Source: Pseudomonas sp. NFR16
GTDB taxonomy: Bacteria > Pseudomonadota > Gammaproteobacteria > Pseudomonadales > Pseudomonadaceae
Direction of reading: 5' to 3'
DNA length: 64,000 nt
Assembly: GCF_900108875.1 (NCBI RefSeq)
Contig: NZ_FNYJ01000008.1
Location: forward strand, 143,419-207,418
The position numbers and the translations under genes are program-made. Under the pieces are notes generated by a model. The model ran no database searches. It had not been told where the DNA came from and worked only from the letters and a program-made list of their open reading frames with translations. Shown one piece after another: positions 7,556-16,990 of the stretch. The first letter of the stretch is position 1. Each line of letters begins with the position of its first letter.

Positions 7556-10087
7556 ATGAATTCTCTGCCTATTGATGCCGTCTTGCCTGCCTTGCGCCAG
7601 GCCCTCGCCGAACGTGACGAAGCCGTGCTTGAAGCGCCACCCGGCGCGGGCAAGACCACGCGGGTGCCACTCGCTCTGCTGCACGAACCCTGGCTGCAGG
7701 GGCAAAGCATCCTGATGCTCGAACCCAGACGCCTCGCCGCACGGGCCGCAGCCGAGCGGCTGGCTTCGGAGCTTGGGGAGCGCGTGGGGCAGACCGTGGG
7801 CTACCGCATCCGGCTCGACAGCAAGGTTGGCCCCGACACGCGCATCGAAGTGGTCACCGAAGGCATTCTCACCCGCCGCCTGCAGGATGATCCTTCGCTT
7901 GAGGGCGTCGGCCTGCTGATATTCGATGAATTCCATGAAAGAAGCCTGGACGCTGATCTTGCGCTGGCGCTCAGTCTCAATGGCCGTGCGCTGTTTCGCG
8001 ATGAGCAAGCGCTGAAGATTCTGTTGATGTCAGCCACGCTCGAAGGCGAGCGGCTGTCGAGCCTGCTCGACGACGCCCCGGTGCTCAGCAGCGAAGGGCG
8101 CATGTTTCCGGTGATCATGCAGTGGGGGCGACCTTTTGTGCCGGGCGAATTCATTGAGCCACGGGTGGTGCAGACAGTCCTTGATGCGTTGGGCAATGAG
8201 TCAGGCAGCCTGCTGGTGTTCTTGCCCGGGCAGGCAGAAATACGGCGGGTCAATCAGCAACTGGCCGACGCGCTGGGTGAGCGCAGCGACGTGATGCTGT
8301 GCCCGCTGCATGGCGAGCTGGATCTGAACGCCCAGCGCGCAGCCATCGAGCCCGCACCCAAGGGCATGCGCAAAGTGGTGCTGGCGACCAATATCGCCGA
8401 AACCAGCCTGACCATTGACGGCGTGCGTGTGGTGGTCGATGCCGGCCTGGCGCGTGTTCCGCGCTTCGATCCGGGCAGTGGCATGACGCGTCTGGATACC
8501 CAGCGCATTTCCCGGGCCAGCGCCACTCAGCGGGCAGGCCGGGCAGGGCGTCTGGAGCCGGGCGTGTGTTATCGCCTGTGGTCCGAAGCGCAGCACGATC
8601 AGTTGGCGGCCTATGGCACGGCGGAAATCCTTCAGGCCGACCTCGCTGGGCTGGCGCTGCAACTGGCGCGCTGGGGCGTAGAGCCTGTCCAGTTGGCCTG
8701 GCTGGACACTCCACCGGCGGCGGCCTATGCGCAAGCCCGCGATTTGCTGGCGCAACTCGGTGCGCTGGTTCGCACATCGGGCGGAGACTGGAAACTCACC
8801 GCCCACGGACAGGCGATGGCGGAGGTGCCCGCCCATCCGCGCCTCGCCCATTTACTGTTGCGCGGTCAGGAGCTGGGGCTCGGCGCGCTGGCGTGCGACG
8901 TCGCGGCGCTGCTGGGTGAACGCGATATTTTGCGCGGTGCCGGTGCCGATCTACACAGCAGACTGACCCTGCTCGCCGGAACTGAGCGTGCAGCGCAGGG
9001 TACGCAGGGAGGCGTGCAGCGTGCCAGGCAGCTTTCGCGACAATACCGCGGTTACCTCAGACGCCCGCCGGAGCAGGTCGTCGCCGATCCCGATCATCCT
9101 CGCTGGCTTGGCGCCTTGCTCGCGCTGGCTTATCCCGACCGTGTTGCCCGTCAGCGACGCGAAGGTGGCGCGGAATACCGTCTGGCCAATGGGCGTGCGG
9201 CGCTGTTCGGAGAGCCGGATGCGCTGATGAAAGAGCCGTGGCTGGTGATCGCCGACCTGGGCAGCCGGCAGGGCCAGCGTGAAGAACGGATTTATCTGGC
9301 GGCCGAGTTCGATCCTGCGTTGTTCGATTCAGTGCTCGCCGAGCAGATCACTCAGCTCGATCAACTGGACTGGGACGAGCGCGAAGGCGTGTTTCGCGCC
9401 GAGCGTCAGCGCAAGGCCGGCGAATTGATCATCAGCCGCGAGCCGCTGACCGGGCTGGATGATTCGGCACGCGGCCAGGCGCTGCTTGCGCTCGTGCGAC
9501 GCAAGGGGCTGGAAATGCTGCCGTGGACGCCAGAACTGCGGCAATGGCAGGCGCGGGTCGGGCTGCTGCGCCAGCTCGATCTGCAGAAACCGGGCACCAG
9601 CGAATGGCCGGACGTCAGCAACGACGCCCTGCTGGAGCGCCTGGAACAGTGGCTGCTGCCGTATCTGGGAAAGGTCACGCGGTTGAGCCATTTCGGCAAC
9701 CTGGATTTGTCGTCGATCCTGCATAACTTGCTGCCGTGGCCGCTGCCGCAGCGCCTGGACGAACAGGCGCCGCATCACCTCAGCGTGCCATCCGGGTCAT
9801 CGGTGCGCCTGGATTACAGTGAACACCCGCCCATTCTGGCGGTGCGCCTGCAGGAGCTGTTCGGTCTAGCCGACACGCCACGCATCGCCAATGGCCGGCA
9901 GATCGTCAAACTGCACCTGCTCTCGCCCGCCCGACGCCCCGTGCAAGTCACTCAGGATCTCGCCAGTTTCTGGCGCAACACCTATGCCGATGTCAAGAAG
10001 GACCTGAAGGGGCGTTATCCCAAACATTACTGGCCGGACGATCCGCTGGTGGCCGAGCCAACGGCACGGGTCAAGCCGAGGAAGTGA
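7556..10087 (+). CDS. hrpB: ATP-dependent DEAH-box helicase HrpB
   Basis: HrpB is a bacterial DEAH-box helicase. The 843-residue protein shows motif I in PPGAGKTTRVPL (Walker A about residues 29-35), motif II DEFHERS (Asp-124), motif III SATLEGERL, the ATNIAETSLTIDGV motif, and motif VI QRAGRAGR (about residues 325-332). A winged-helix/HA2 region and the long C-terminal domain typical of HrpB follow (about 430-843). It resembles HrpA/HrpB family members of roughly 810-850 residues, so it is full length. The cellular substrate in Pseudomonas is not established. It diverges from the lipoprotein gene across a 143-base region. Confidence 0.93.
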   Translation: MNSLPIDAVLPALRQALAERDEAVLEAPPGAGKTTRVPLALLHEPWLQGQSILMLEPRRLAARAAAERLASELGERVGQTVGYRIRLDSKVGPDTRIEVVTEGILTRRLQDDPSLEGVGLLIFDEFHERSLDADLALALSLNGRALFRDEQALKILLMSATLEGERLSSLLDDAPVLSSEGRMFPVIMQWGRPFVPGEFIEPRVVQTVLDALGNESGSLLVFLPGQAEIRRVNQQLADALGERSDVMLCPLHGELDLNAQRAAIEPAPKGMRKVVLATNIAETSLTIDGVRVVVDAGLARVPRFDPGSGMTRLDTQRISRASATQRAGRAGRLEPGVCYRLWSEAQHDQLAAYGTAEILQADLAGLALQLARWGVEPVQLAWLDTPPAAAYAQARDLLAQLGALVRTSGGDWKLTAHGQAMAEVPAHPRLAHLLLRGQELGLGALACDVAALLGERDILRGAGADLHSRLTLLAGTERAAQGTQGGVQRARQLSRQYRGYLRRPPEQVVADPDHPRWLGALLALAYPDRVARQRREGGAEYRLANGRAALFGEPDALMKEPWLVIADLGSRQGQREERIYLAAEFDPALFDSVLAEQITQLDQLDWDEREGVFRAERQRKAGELIISREPLTGLDDSARGQALLALVRRKGLEMLPWTPELRQWQARVGLLRQLDLQKPGTSEWPDVSNDALLERLEQWLLPYLGKVTRLSHFGNLDLSSILHNLLPWPLPQRLDEQAPHHLSVPSGSSVRLDYSEHPPILAVRLQELFGLADTPRIANGRQIVKLHLLSPARRPVQVTQDLASFWRNTYADVKKDLKGRYPKHYWPDDPLVAEPTARVKPRK

Positions 10088-10126
10088 CCCCGCTCTGCGG
10101 CACGGAGGCATAAGCCAGAGAAGCCG

Positions 10127-11218
10127 TTATTTTCCGGCGGGCAGCAAAAACCGGGCGATCACCGGCAGATGGTCGGAGATCAGCAATGTGTCCGCCTGAC
10201 GGACCTGAGCATCGACACGTTTGAGTTTCGGGCTGTGGAACACGTAATCCTGCGTACGATCCGGCCCGCTGACGCGTGGGTCGTTGGGGAAGCGGGTGTA
10301 CCACTTGCGCCGCTCGTCGCCATTGGCTTCCGCGTTGCTGGGGATCATCGGGAAGTTGTCCCACATCGGCTGCAGCTCGCTCTGGGGCAAGTAGCGCTGA
10401 CGCTGCTCGGGCGGCAAGCGCGGGTATTGCCCTTGCGGCAACAAATTGAAGTCGCCGCCGCTGATCCACAGGCTGCCGCTTTGCTCGAACGCATTCAGCA
10501 ATCTGGTGATGGACTGCACCTGCCGTTGCGCCGTGTCGTCACCCGGCTGCGGCTCGCTCAACTGCGTATTGACCACCGCCAGATCCCCGCCGCCGCGTAT
10601 TGGCAGATAGCTCACCAACAGCGCCGGGCGCGGCGCGAACAGGCGGCCGATCAGATCGCCATGTGCCGAGGGCAATTGCACGCGCTCCCCCTTTTCAAGC
10701 TGATAGCGACTCAGGGTCGCCAGCTTCATGCCGACACTGCCGAAGATGTGCCGATCCGCGATGAAATCCGACTTCCAATAGAACGCCTCGGTGCTGCAGG
10801 GATAAAGGTCAGTGACACGCTCCTGCAGCAGCGCGAGCTGATTGCCGTATCCAGAGTTCTTGGCGCCGTCGTCGACCTCCTGCAGCAGCACGACGTCCGG
10901 CTGCTCGTCGCGAATCACGCGCGCGACTTCATCGAGGTTGTAGGCAATGTCTTCGGCAGTAGGGCGCTCATCCGGGCCGCTGCCGTCAGCCATGTCGTAC
11001 CAGAAGACGTAGCGTTTGCCCGCCAGAGACTGGATGTTCCAGGTCATGACCTTGAGCGCCTGGCCGGGTAACAGTGTGGGCGGCGCGGCGTCCTTGACGT
11101 TGCAACTGACGGGAGTCTGCTCATGACGCGCCGGGTGCCAGGTCACGTCATAGATCAGCGCGCCAAGCAGCACCAGCGCGATCGCGAGATACAGGGCATA
11201 ACGCGTCGGACGGGGCAT
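10127..11218 (-). CDS. Endonuclease/exonuclease/phosphatase (EEP) superfamily protein, membrane-anchored
   Basis: The 363-residue protein starts with an uncleaved hydrophobic anchor (YALYLAIALVLLGALIYDV, about residues 7-25). The rest is an EEP-fold hydrolase domain beginning at VMTWNIQSLAG. It contains QPDVVLLQEVDDG (metal-binding Glu), a GGDFNLLPQG motif (catalytic Asp/Asn) and a terminal SDHLPVIARF (Asp-His pair). The fold acts on phosphodiesters or phosphomonoesters in a metal-dependent way, and the anchor suggests a periplasm-facing enzyme. The true substrate is unknown. GAGGAG precedes the ATG. The gene follows the YciC-like gene with a 9-base gap, so the two probably form an operon. 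Confidence 0.82.
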   Translation of the reverse strand: MPRPTRYALYLAIALVLLGALIYDVTWHPARHEQTPVSCNVKDAAPPTLLPGQALKVMTWNIQSLAGKRYVFWYDMADGSGPDERPTAEDIAYNLDEVARVIRDEQPDVVLLQEVDDGAKNSGYGNQLALLQERVTDLYPCSTEAFYWKSDFIADRHIFGSVGMKLATLSRYQLEKGERVQLPSAHGDLIGRLFAPRPALLVSYLPIRGGGDLAVVNTQLSEPQPGDDTAQRQVQSITRLLNAFEQSGSLWISGGDFNLLPQGQYPRLPPEQRQRYLPQSELQPMWDNFPMIPSNAEANGDERRKWYTRFPNDPRVSGPDRTQDYVFHSPKLKRVDAQVRQADTLLISDHLPVIARFLLPAGK

Positions 11219-11227
11219 GGGCGCTCC

Positions 11228-11881
11228 TCAGGCCGACCGCGCCGGTTCGTCGATCAGCATGAACAGGCGGAACATCACGACGCTGATGAACAACTGCAGA
11301 AAACTTGAGGTGCTGTCTACCGCCAGCGACAGCAGCGGGCTTTGTTGTTCGGGCAGCACGTAGTAACTCACCGCTTCCAGCACCGACAGTGGAATGTAGA
11401 CGCACAACACGCAAAGCAGAATGCGCACCACGTGGCCCCGGGTCATGCTAAAGCTCTCGCGCATGGCTTGAAGCGGACCCATGCCACGCAATACCAGCAG
11501 GTACTCGGAGAACACCAGTTTGATCATCACCCACACGCCGGGAAGGATGAACAGCGACATGCCCGCCATGATCAACAAGGTGCTCAGGATGGTCAGTACG
11601 GCAAACGTAGGCCACATGCGCAGTGTCGTGGCGAACAGATCACGCGTGGCCGGCACTTCGCCGCGGGTCTTCGCATCCAGAAAAAGAATCAGCGCGCCGG
11701 TGTACAGCGGATAGAACAGCAGGCCGATCAGCAACTGCCACGTCGCCGAGTTTTGCCCGACTGCCAGCCATTGTTTGGTGACAGCTTCCAGAATCACCAG
11801 CGGCAGGCACAGCGTAAGGATGCTGGCGAAGTTACGCCGGAAAAAGTACAGCGAGTCTTGAAGAATGGTCAGCGGATTCAT
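11228..11881 (-). CDS. YciC-like (UPF0259) integral membrane protein
   Basis: The 217-residue protein has about six hydrophobic segments and begins MNPLTILQDSLYFFRRNF, which resembles the start of YciC/UPF0259 proteins. Visible transmembrane stretches lie near residues 20-35, 48-66, 88-115, 120-140, 155-172 and 185-205. The function of this family is not established. It is the first gene of a probable two-gene unit with the downstream EEP hydrolase, separated by only 9 bases. An AT-rich stretch near 11960-12000 lies between it and the divergent DUF2076 gene and should contain both promoters. Confidence 0.75.
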   Translation of the reverse strand: MNPLTILQDSLYFFRRNFASILTLCLPLVILEAVTKQWLAVGQNSATWQLLIGLLFYPLYTGALILFLDAKTRGEVPATRDLFATTLRMWPTFAVLTILSTLLIMAGMSLFILPGVWVMIKLVFSEYLLVLRGMGPLQAMRESFSMTRGHVVRILLCVLCVYIPLSVLEAVSYYVLPEQQSPLLSLAVDSTSSFLQLFISVVMFRLFMLIDEPARSA

Positions 11882-12073
11882 TGAAAGGTCACAGGCAGAA
11901 GCAGGCCGACACTGTAACGTAGAGCTGCAGAACGGGCCAACCAGATGGGCGAAGGCGGCGCTTCTTAACTTTTTCTACATTCTATTGAAACGCACCTGAA
12001 CAGCCCCATTACTGAATGTGTCTGAGCATACGCCCAGCCAACAGAATTCCTACGGCAATCTAACGAGGTCGCC

Positions 12074-12871
12074 ATGAACAGCGAAGAACAAACCCTGATC
12101 GACGGCTTGTTTACCAAACTCAAGCAGGCAGAAACCGATTCGGCCCCACGAGATGCGCAGGCCGACGCGCTGATCAAGGAGCACCTGACTCGCCAGCCCG
12201 CCGCGCCTTATTACATGGCGCAGGCGATTCTGGTGCAGGAAGTCGCGATCAAGCAGCTGGAAACCCAGAGCCGCCAGCGCGACGAGCAGATTCAACAGTT
12301 GCAGGCCGAGCTTCAACGCGCCAGGGCGCAGACCCAGGCCCCAGCGCAAAGCAGCGGAGGGTTCCTGTCGAGCATTTTTGGCGGTGGCTCGCGCGAGCCT
12401 CAGGCACAGCAGCCGGCGTCGTCGTTCTCGCGTCCTTCCAGCCCGCAGCCTTCGGCCGGCGGCTGGCGCGACAGCGGACCTGCCAGCCCGCCTCCGTACA
12501 ACGCACCGCCACAAGGTGGCTATGCCCAGCCGCAAGCGGCGCCGGCTGCGCCCATTGGCAGCGGTTTTCTTGGCGGCGCGCTGAAAACGGCTGCCGGCGT
12601 GGCGGGTGGGGTAATGCTGGCGGAAGGCATCAGCAGCCTGTTCCACCACAACAGCCAGCCGCAGGAAATCGTGGAAATCATCCAGGAGGAACCGGCCCAG
12701 CACGCCAGCGATACCAACGTAGGCAACAGCGATGGCGGTTGGGGCGATGACCAGCAGCGTGTCACCAGTAACGACACCTGGGGCAATGACGCCAGTGGTT
12801 TCACCGATACCGACTATAGCAATGACGACGGTGGCTTCTTCGGCGGCGATGACGACGATTCCTACGTCTGA
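12074..12871 (+). CDS. DUF2076 domain protein
   Basis: The 265-residue protein begins with an alpha-helical DUF2076-type region: MNSEEQTLIDGLFTKLKQAE, then DALIKEHLTRQPAAPYYMAQ, then the coiled-coil-like IKQLETQSRQRDEQIQQLQAELQRA (about residues 55-85). A Gly/Ser/Pro/Gln-rich middle contains GGFLSSIFGGG, and GGALKTAAGVAGGVMLAEGI is a short hydrophobic segment typical of the family. The final 45 residues are very acidic and end in FFGGDDDDSYV. DUF2076 proteins are annotated as possible periplasmic sensors, but there is no signal peptide here and the function is unproven. An RGAGGTC-like ribosome site precedes the ATG. It appears monocistronic. Confidence 0.8.
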   Translation: MNSEEQTLIDGLFTKLKQAETDSAPRDAQADALIKEHLTRQPAAPYYMAQAILVQEVAIKQLETQSRQRDEQIQQLQAELQRARAQTQAPAQSSGGFLSSIFGGGSREPQAQQPASSFSRPSSPQPSAGGWRDSGPASPPPYNAPPQGGYAQPQAAPAAPIGSGFLGGALKTAAGVAGGVMLAEGISSLFHHNSQPQEIVEIIQEEPAQHASDTNVGNSDGGWGDDQQRVTSNDTWGNDASGFTDTDYSNDDGGFFGGDDDDSYV

Positions 12872-13135
12872 CCACTGATTCCGCCCTTCAAACCCAAGCA
12901 GCGCGCTTGCCCGCGATAGCAGTGGACCAGCACACAAAAAGCTGACTGGCCCACCGCAAACGCTGGGAGCGCGCTTTTTCAATACCCCCGCAGCGCGCTG
13001 TTCGCGCTCACGCTTTAGTGCGGCATTGCCTGTCAGGCTGACATGCAGCCCTTCAATCCACTTCTCAAACTGGCATACTGAGCGCCGGTCCGGTGTTCGG
13101 GCCCTTGTCGCTTGTCAGCGCATCGAGGAGTTCCG

Positions 13136-13615
13136 GTGAGAAAGATCGCGGTGTTCGCCGACGTACAAAATCTGTATTACACCGTGCGTCAGGCCCATGG
13201 TTGCCATTTCAACTACGCCGCCCTGTGGGCCGACATCAGTCGGCGCGGGCAGATCGTCGAAGCTTATGCATACGCCATCGATCGAGGCGACAGCAAGCAG
13301 CAGCAATTCCAGCAAATCCTTCGAAATCTGGGTTTCACCGTCAAGCTCAAACCTTACATTCAGCGCTCGGACGGCTCGGCCAAGGGCGACTGGGACGTGG
13401 GCATCACGATCGACATCATGGACGTCGCGCCCCATGTCGATGAGGTCGTGCTGGCCTCGGGCGATGGCGATTTCGATCTGCTGCTCGATCGCATCATCAG
13501 CAAGCATGGCGTCGAGGCAGTGGCTTACGGAGTGCCTGGCTTGACGGCCAATTCGCTGATCCGTGCTGCCAGCCGATATGTGCCGATCGAAGGCGCGTTG
13601 CTGCTCAAAAGCTGA
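13136..13615 (+). CDS. NYN-domain (LabA/DUF88-like) putative ribonuclease
   Basis: The 159-residue protein is a single NYN/PIN-like domain. It starts KIAVFADVQNLYYTVRQ, with the first acidic metal ligand Asp-8 and the N-x-Y signature. Conserved acidic positions continue in GDWDVGITIDIMD and ASGDGDFDLLLDRI, and the fold ends with GVEAVAYGVPG. Members of this superfamily bind a metal and are predicted or shown to cut RNA. I chose the GTG at 13136 because GAGGAG stands 5 bases upstream; an in-frame ATG 24 bases earlier has none. It is followed at 87 bases by an exonuclease gene in the same direction, a possible nucleic-acid-processing pair. Confidence 0.85.
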   Translation: MRKIAVFADVQNLYYTVRQAHGCHFNYAALWADISRRGQIVEAYAYAIDRGDSKQQQFQQILRNLGFTVKLKPYIQRSDGSAKGDWDVGITIDIMDVAPHVDEVVLASGDGDFDLLLDRIISKHGVEAVAYGVPGLTANSLIRAASRYVPIEGALLLKS

Positions 13616-13701
13616 TCGCCGACACGCTTCTATCGTTTGCTGCCGGTTTGCGGGCAAGCGCGGTCCTACAGGCAATTAGGTCATTCAAGAAAGGTTCACA
13701 C

Positions 13702-14340
13702 ATGCAAGAACGCATTGCCGTCATCGACTTCGAGACCACCGGGATATCGCCCAGCAGCAGTTGCCGGGCCACGGAAATTGCCGTGGTGATCGTAGAGCAG
13801 GGCGTGATCGTGGAGCGGTATCAGAGCCTGATGAATGCCGGCGTGCGCATCCCTTCCTTCATCGAGTCGCTGACCGGCATCAGCAACAGCATGTTGCGCA
13901 CCGCGCCGCCCGCCGAGCGGGTGATGAACGAGGTGGTCGAGTTCGTCGGCTCGACGCCGTTGGTGGCGCATAACGCTTCGTTTGACCAGAAATTCTGGGA
14001 TTTCGAGCTCTCCCGCATCAAGCGCAACCGCGTGCAAAGCTTCGCCTGCTCAATGTTGCTGGCGCGGCGCCTTCTTCCCCATGCGCCGAACCACAAACTC
14101 GGCACACTCACCAGCTGGGCCGGCTTGCCCCACACCGGCAAGGCTCACCGGGCCATGGCCGACGCGGAAATGGCTGCCAACCTGACGCTGCACCTGGGCC
14201 ACCAACTGCGCGATACCCACGGGCTCGCCGGCGTCTCGCACCAGTTGCTGTGCACGCTGCAAAAAGTCCCTGCGAAGAAGATTGCCGACGCCATCAGCAA
14301 GCATCGAGGCCTCGCGGCGGGTCAACAGGACCGGCTGTAA
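13702..14340 (+). CDS. DnaQ-like 3'-5' exonuclease (DEDDh)
   Basis: The 212-residue protein has the DEDDh exonuclease signature: Asp and Glu in VIDFETTGISP (residues 9 and 11), Asp in VAHNASFDQKFWDFE, and the final His and Asp in GKAHRAMADAEMAANL. This resembles the epsilon proofreading subunit and exonuclease-domain proteins, but the protein lacks the polymerase-binding C-terminal tail of DnaQ, so it is more likely a stand-alone nuclease in DNA repair or RNA processing. The C-terminal 45 residues are helical and end with KKIADAISKHRGLA. The ATG at 13702 opens the domain and has AAAGG upstream. REP-like sequence precedes and follows the gene. Confidence 0.85.
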   Translation: MQERIAVIDFETTGISPSSSCRATEIAVVIVEQGVIVERYQSLMNAGVRIPSFIESLTGISNSMLRTAPPAERVMNEVVEFVGSTPLVAHNASFDQKFWDFELSRIKRNRVQSFACSMLLARRLLPHAPNHKLGTLTSWAGLPHTGKAHRAMADAEMAANLTLHLGHQLRDTHGLAGVSHQLLCTLQKVPAKKIADAISKHRGLAAGQQDRL

Positions 14341-14400
14341 CCGAGCGTTGGTCCGTATGAGGGACATCAATTTTGCAGCGCGGCAACCTGCGCCTCCCTG

Positions 14401-14478
14401 TAGGACCGGCTTTAGCCGGGAATCGGTAGGACCGACGTAGCGCATTGTTTTTAGGACCGGCTTCAGCCGGGAAGAGGC
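14401..14478. repeat. Pair of REP-like palindromes
   Basis: Two direct copies of TAGGACCGGCTTTAGCCGGG (14401-14420) and TAGGACCGGCTTCAGCCGGG (14452-14471) are separated by a degenerate copy with TAGGACCGACG. Each contains the palindrome CCGGCTT(T/C)AGCCGG. The same element makes up the tandem repeat at 21.7-22.2 kb. These are repetitive extragenic palindromes of the kind common in Pseudomonas. They occupy most of the 257-base space before the yedA-like gene. Confidence 0.8.
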
Positions 14479-14597
14479 CAGAGCGTGCGCGCGATAAAAG
14501 ATTGTACGGGTCGAATAAACCTCAGTTGTAGCTGACGCCAGCGGCTTGGACATTTTTAGAATCATTCCAACAATAAACGACTGTATTCGAGCCTTTC

Positions 14598-15497
14598 ATG
14601 CCTGCCTCCCGCCGTTTTCCGCTGTTGCTCATCGGTGCCTTCTTCGCGCTTTACGTGATCTGGGGCTCAACCTACCTGGCCATTCGCATCGGCATCGAAA
14701 CATGGCCGCCCCTGATGATGGCCGGTGTCCGCTTCACCATCGCAGGCTCGATCCTGTTTGCGTTCATGCGATTTCGCGGCGCACCGATGCCGACCTTCAA
14801 GCAATGGAAAGCCGCCGGCATGATCGGCTTTCTGTTACTTGCCTGCGGCAACGGCGGCGTGACCCTGGCTGAGCACGCGGGCGTTGCGTCGGGCGTTGCC
14901 GCGCTGGCAGTCGCCGTCGTGCCCCTGTTCACCTTGTTGTTCGGTCTGATGTGGGGGCATCGCAATACCGGTCTGGAGTGGGCCGGCATCCTGCTCGGGC
15001 TGGTGGGCATCGCGCTGTTGAATCTGGGCTCCAACCTTCAAGCCAGTCCGATGGGCGCGGCACTGGTGATCTTCGCGGCCGCCACCTGGGCGTTCGGTTC
15101 GGTCTGGAGCCGTTACCTGCCGTTGCCGGGCGGACCGATGGCCAGCGCCTGTGAAATGCTCGTTGCCGGCGCAGTCCTTCTGGTGGGCAGCTTTGCCAGC
15201 GGGGAGCGCGTGACCCAGTCGCCCGGTCTGTCGGGCTGGCTGGTCATGGCCTATCTGGTGGTATTTGGCTCGATCGTTGCCTTCAGCTCGTACATGTATC
15301 TGCTGAAAAACGTCCGCCCGGCCGCCGCGACCAGTTATTGCTACGTCAACCCGGCGGTGGCGGTCCTGCTGGGCGTGCTGTTCGCCGACGAACACATCGG
15401 GGCGGCGGAAGCGGCGGCCATGGCCGTGATCATCAGCGCCGTGGTGCTGATCGGCCTGCCGCAGTGGCGCAAGCAGAAACCGCTGCAGAAAGGGTAA
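14598..15497 (+). CDS. yedA: YedA-like EamA-family drug/metabolite exporter
   Basis: The 299-residue inner-membrane protein has ten predicted transmembrane helices formed by two EamA repeats (about residues 8-140 and 150-290). It follows E. coli YedA closely in pattern: YVIWGSTYLAIRIGIETWPP, then LMMAGVRFTIAG, GNGGVTLAEH, and in the second repeat YLLKNVRPAAATSYCYVNP with VAVLLGVLFADE. The family includes amino acid and metabolite exporters of the DMT superfamily; the substrate is not known. It ends 61 bases before rhlE on the same strand. The space upstream contains REP palindromes, so it probably has its own promoter near 14560. Confidence 0.87.
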   Translation: MPASRRFPLLLIGAFFALYVIWGSTYLAIRIGIETWPPLMMAGVRFTIAGSILFAFMRFRGAPMPTFKQWKAAGMIGFLLLACGNGGVTLAEHAGVASGVAALAVAVVPLFTLLFGLMWGHRNTGLEWAGILLGLVGIALLNLGSNLQASPMGAALVIFAAATWAFGSVWSRYLPLPGGPMASACEMLVAGAVLLVGSFASGERVTQSPGLSGWLVMAYLVVFGSIVAFSSYMYLLKNVRPAAATSYCYVNPAVAVLLGVLFADEHIGAAEAAAMAVIISAVVLIGLPQWRKQKPLQKG

Positions 15498-15558
15498 ACT
15501 GCGCGCCATTGTCTTTCACCAGACCTGTGCGCTGACCCTTTTTTTCAACGGTAATCAA

Positions 15559-16896
15559 ATGACATTCGCCTCTCTTGGCCTGATCGAACCCCTGCTGCGT
15601 GCTCTCGAAACACTCGGCTACCAGACGCCAACCCCCGTTCAGGCCAAGGCAATTCCTCCCGTGCTCGAAGGCCGCGACTTGATGGCCGCTGCCCAGACCG
15701 GCACCGGCAAAACCGCGGGTTTCGCACTGCCTCTGTTGCAGCGCCTGACCATGGAAGGGCCGAAAGTCGCTGCCAACTCGGTCCGCGCGCTGGTGCTGGT
15801 GCCCACGCGTGAACTCGCCGAACAGGTCCACGAAGCCATTCGCCAATACGCCGAGCATTTGCCTCTGGCCACCTATGCGGTGTACGGCGGCGTCAGCATC
15901 AACCCGCAGATGATGAAACTGCGCCGTGGTGTCGACGTGCTGGTGGCCACGCCCGGTCGCTTGCTGGACTTGCATCGTCAGAACGCTGTGAAGTTTTCTC
16001 AGGTTCAGACGCTGATCCTCGACGAAGCCGACCGCATGCTCGATCTCGGGTTTTCAGAAGAGCTGCGCGACATCTACGCCGCATTGCCCAAACGCCGCCA
16101 GACGCTGCTGTTTTCAGCGACTTTCTCGGACCCGATTCGCCTGCTGGCCGGCCAGATGCTCGACAATCCGCTGAGCATCGAGGTCAGTCCGCGTAACGTC
16201 GCGGCGTCTTCGGTGAAGCAGTGGGTCGTGCCGGTGGACAAAAAGCGCAAGAGCGAGCTGTTCATCCATCTGCTCAAGAAACTGCGCTGGAGCCAGGTGC
16301 TGGTGTTCGCCAAAACCCGCGTTGGCGTCGATCAACTGGTGGACCGCCTGCAAGGCCTGAACATCAACGCCGACGGCATTCACGGCGACAAACCCCAGGC
16401 CACTCGCCAGCGTGCGCTGGACCGTTTCAAGGCAGGTGAAGTGCAGATTCTGGTGGCCACTGATGTCGCGGCACGTGGCCTGGACATCGACGATCTGCCA
16501 ACCGTCGTCAATCTGGATCTGCCGATCGTGGCCGAGGATTACGTTCACCGCATCGGCAGAACCGGGCGCGCGGGCCAGACCGGCGAGGCGATTTCGCTGG
16601 TGTGTGCGGACGAGGTCGAGTTGCTCAGCGCGATCGAGGTGCTGACGCGTCAGACGCTGCAACGCAAGGAAGAGCCGGATTTCGAGCCCGAGCATCGCGT
16701 TCCTGCCACAGACGCCACCGGGGCAATCCTGAAAAAACCGAAGAAGCCGAAGAAACCCAAAGCCAGCGCCGGTGGCAGTAAGCGCAATCTCGGTAAATGG
16801 GTCGACAGCGGTGAATCCGTGGCCCAGGCGCCTGACGTCAAGCCGGTGCGCAAGGTGCCTGCGTTCAATACCGGGCCGCGCAAGCGCAAGCCATGA
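15559..16896 (+). CDS. rhlE: DEAD-box RNA helicase RhlE
   Basis: RhlE unwinds RNA duplexes and acts in ribosome assembly and RNA turnover. The 445-residue protein has a start typical of the family (MTFASLGLIEPLLRALETLG), a Q motif in TPTPVQAKAIPP, motif I AAQTGTGKT (residues 44-52), motif II DEAD (155-158), motif III SAT, and in the second RecA domain VATDVAARGLDIDDL and HRIGRTGRAG (motif VI). The last 75 residues are basic and Pro/Lys-rich (KKPKKPKKPKASAGG), as expected for an RNA-binding tail. It resembles RhlE2-type paralogues as well as RhlE1; these cannot be separated from this sequence alone. Confidence 0.9.
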   Translation: MTFASLGLIEPLLRALETLGYQTPTPVQAKAIPPVLEGRDLMAAAQTGTGKTAGFALPLLQRLTMEGPKVAANSVRALVLVPTRELAEQVHEAIRQYAEHLPLATYAVYGGVSINPQMMKLRRGVDVLVATPGRLLDLHRQNAVKFSQVQTLILDEADRMLDLGFSEELRDIYAALPKRRQTLLFSATFSDPIRLLAGQMLDNPLSIEVSPRNVAASSVKQWVVPVDKKRKSELFIHLLKKLRWSQVLVFAKTRVGVDQLVDRLQGLNINADGIHGDKPQATRQRALDRFKAGEVQILVATDVAARGLDIDDLPTVVNLDLPIVAEDYVHRIGRTGRAGQTGEAISLVCADEVELLSAIEVLTRQTLQRKEEPDFEPEHRVPATDATGAILKKPKKPKKPKASAGGSKRNLGKWVDSGESVAQAPDVKPVRKVPAFNTGPRKRKP

Positions 16897-16990
16897 TGCG
16901 CTCGGTCGGTGATCTCAAGACGCCATTGTCTTTTGCCCGCCGACCGCTCACCATCGCCTGAGTTACCCGCCTGCCAGATGGATAAAAAAA

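Noticed and set aside
14341..14597. tRNA or other structured RNA gene in the gap before the yedA-like gene
   Set aside because: The structure comes from REP palindromes; no acceptor stem, T-loop or CCA-type end was found.
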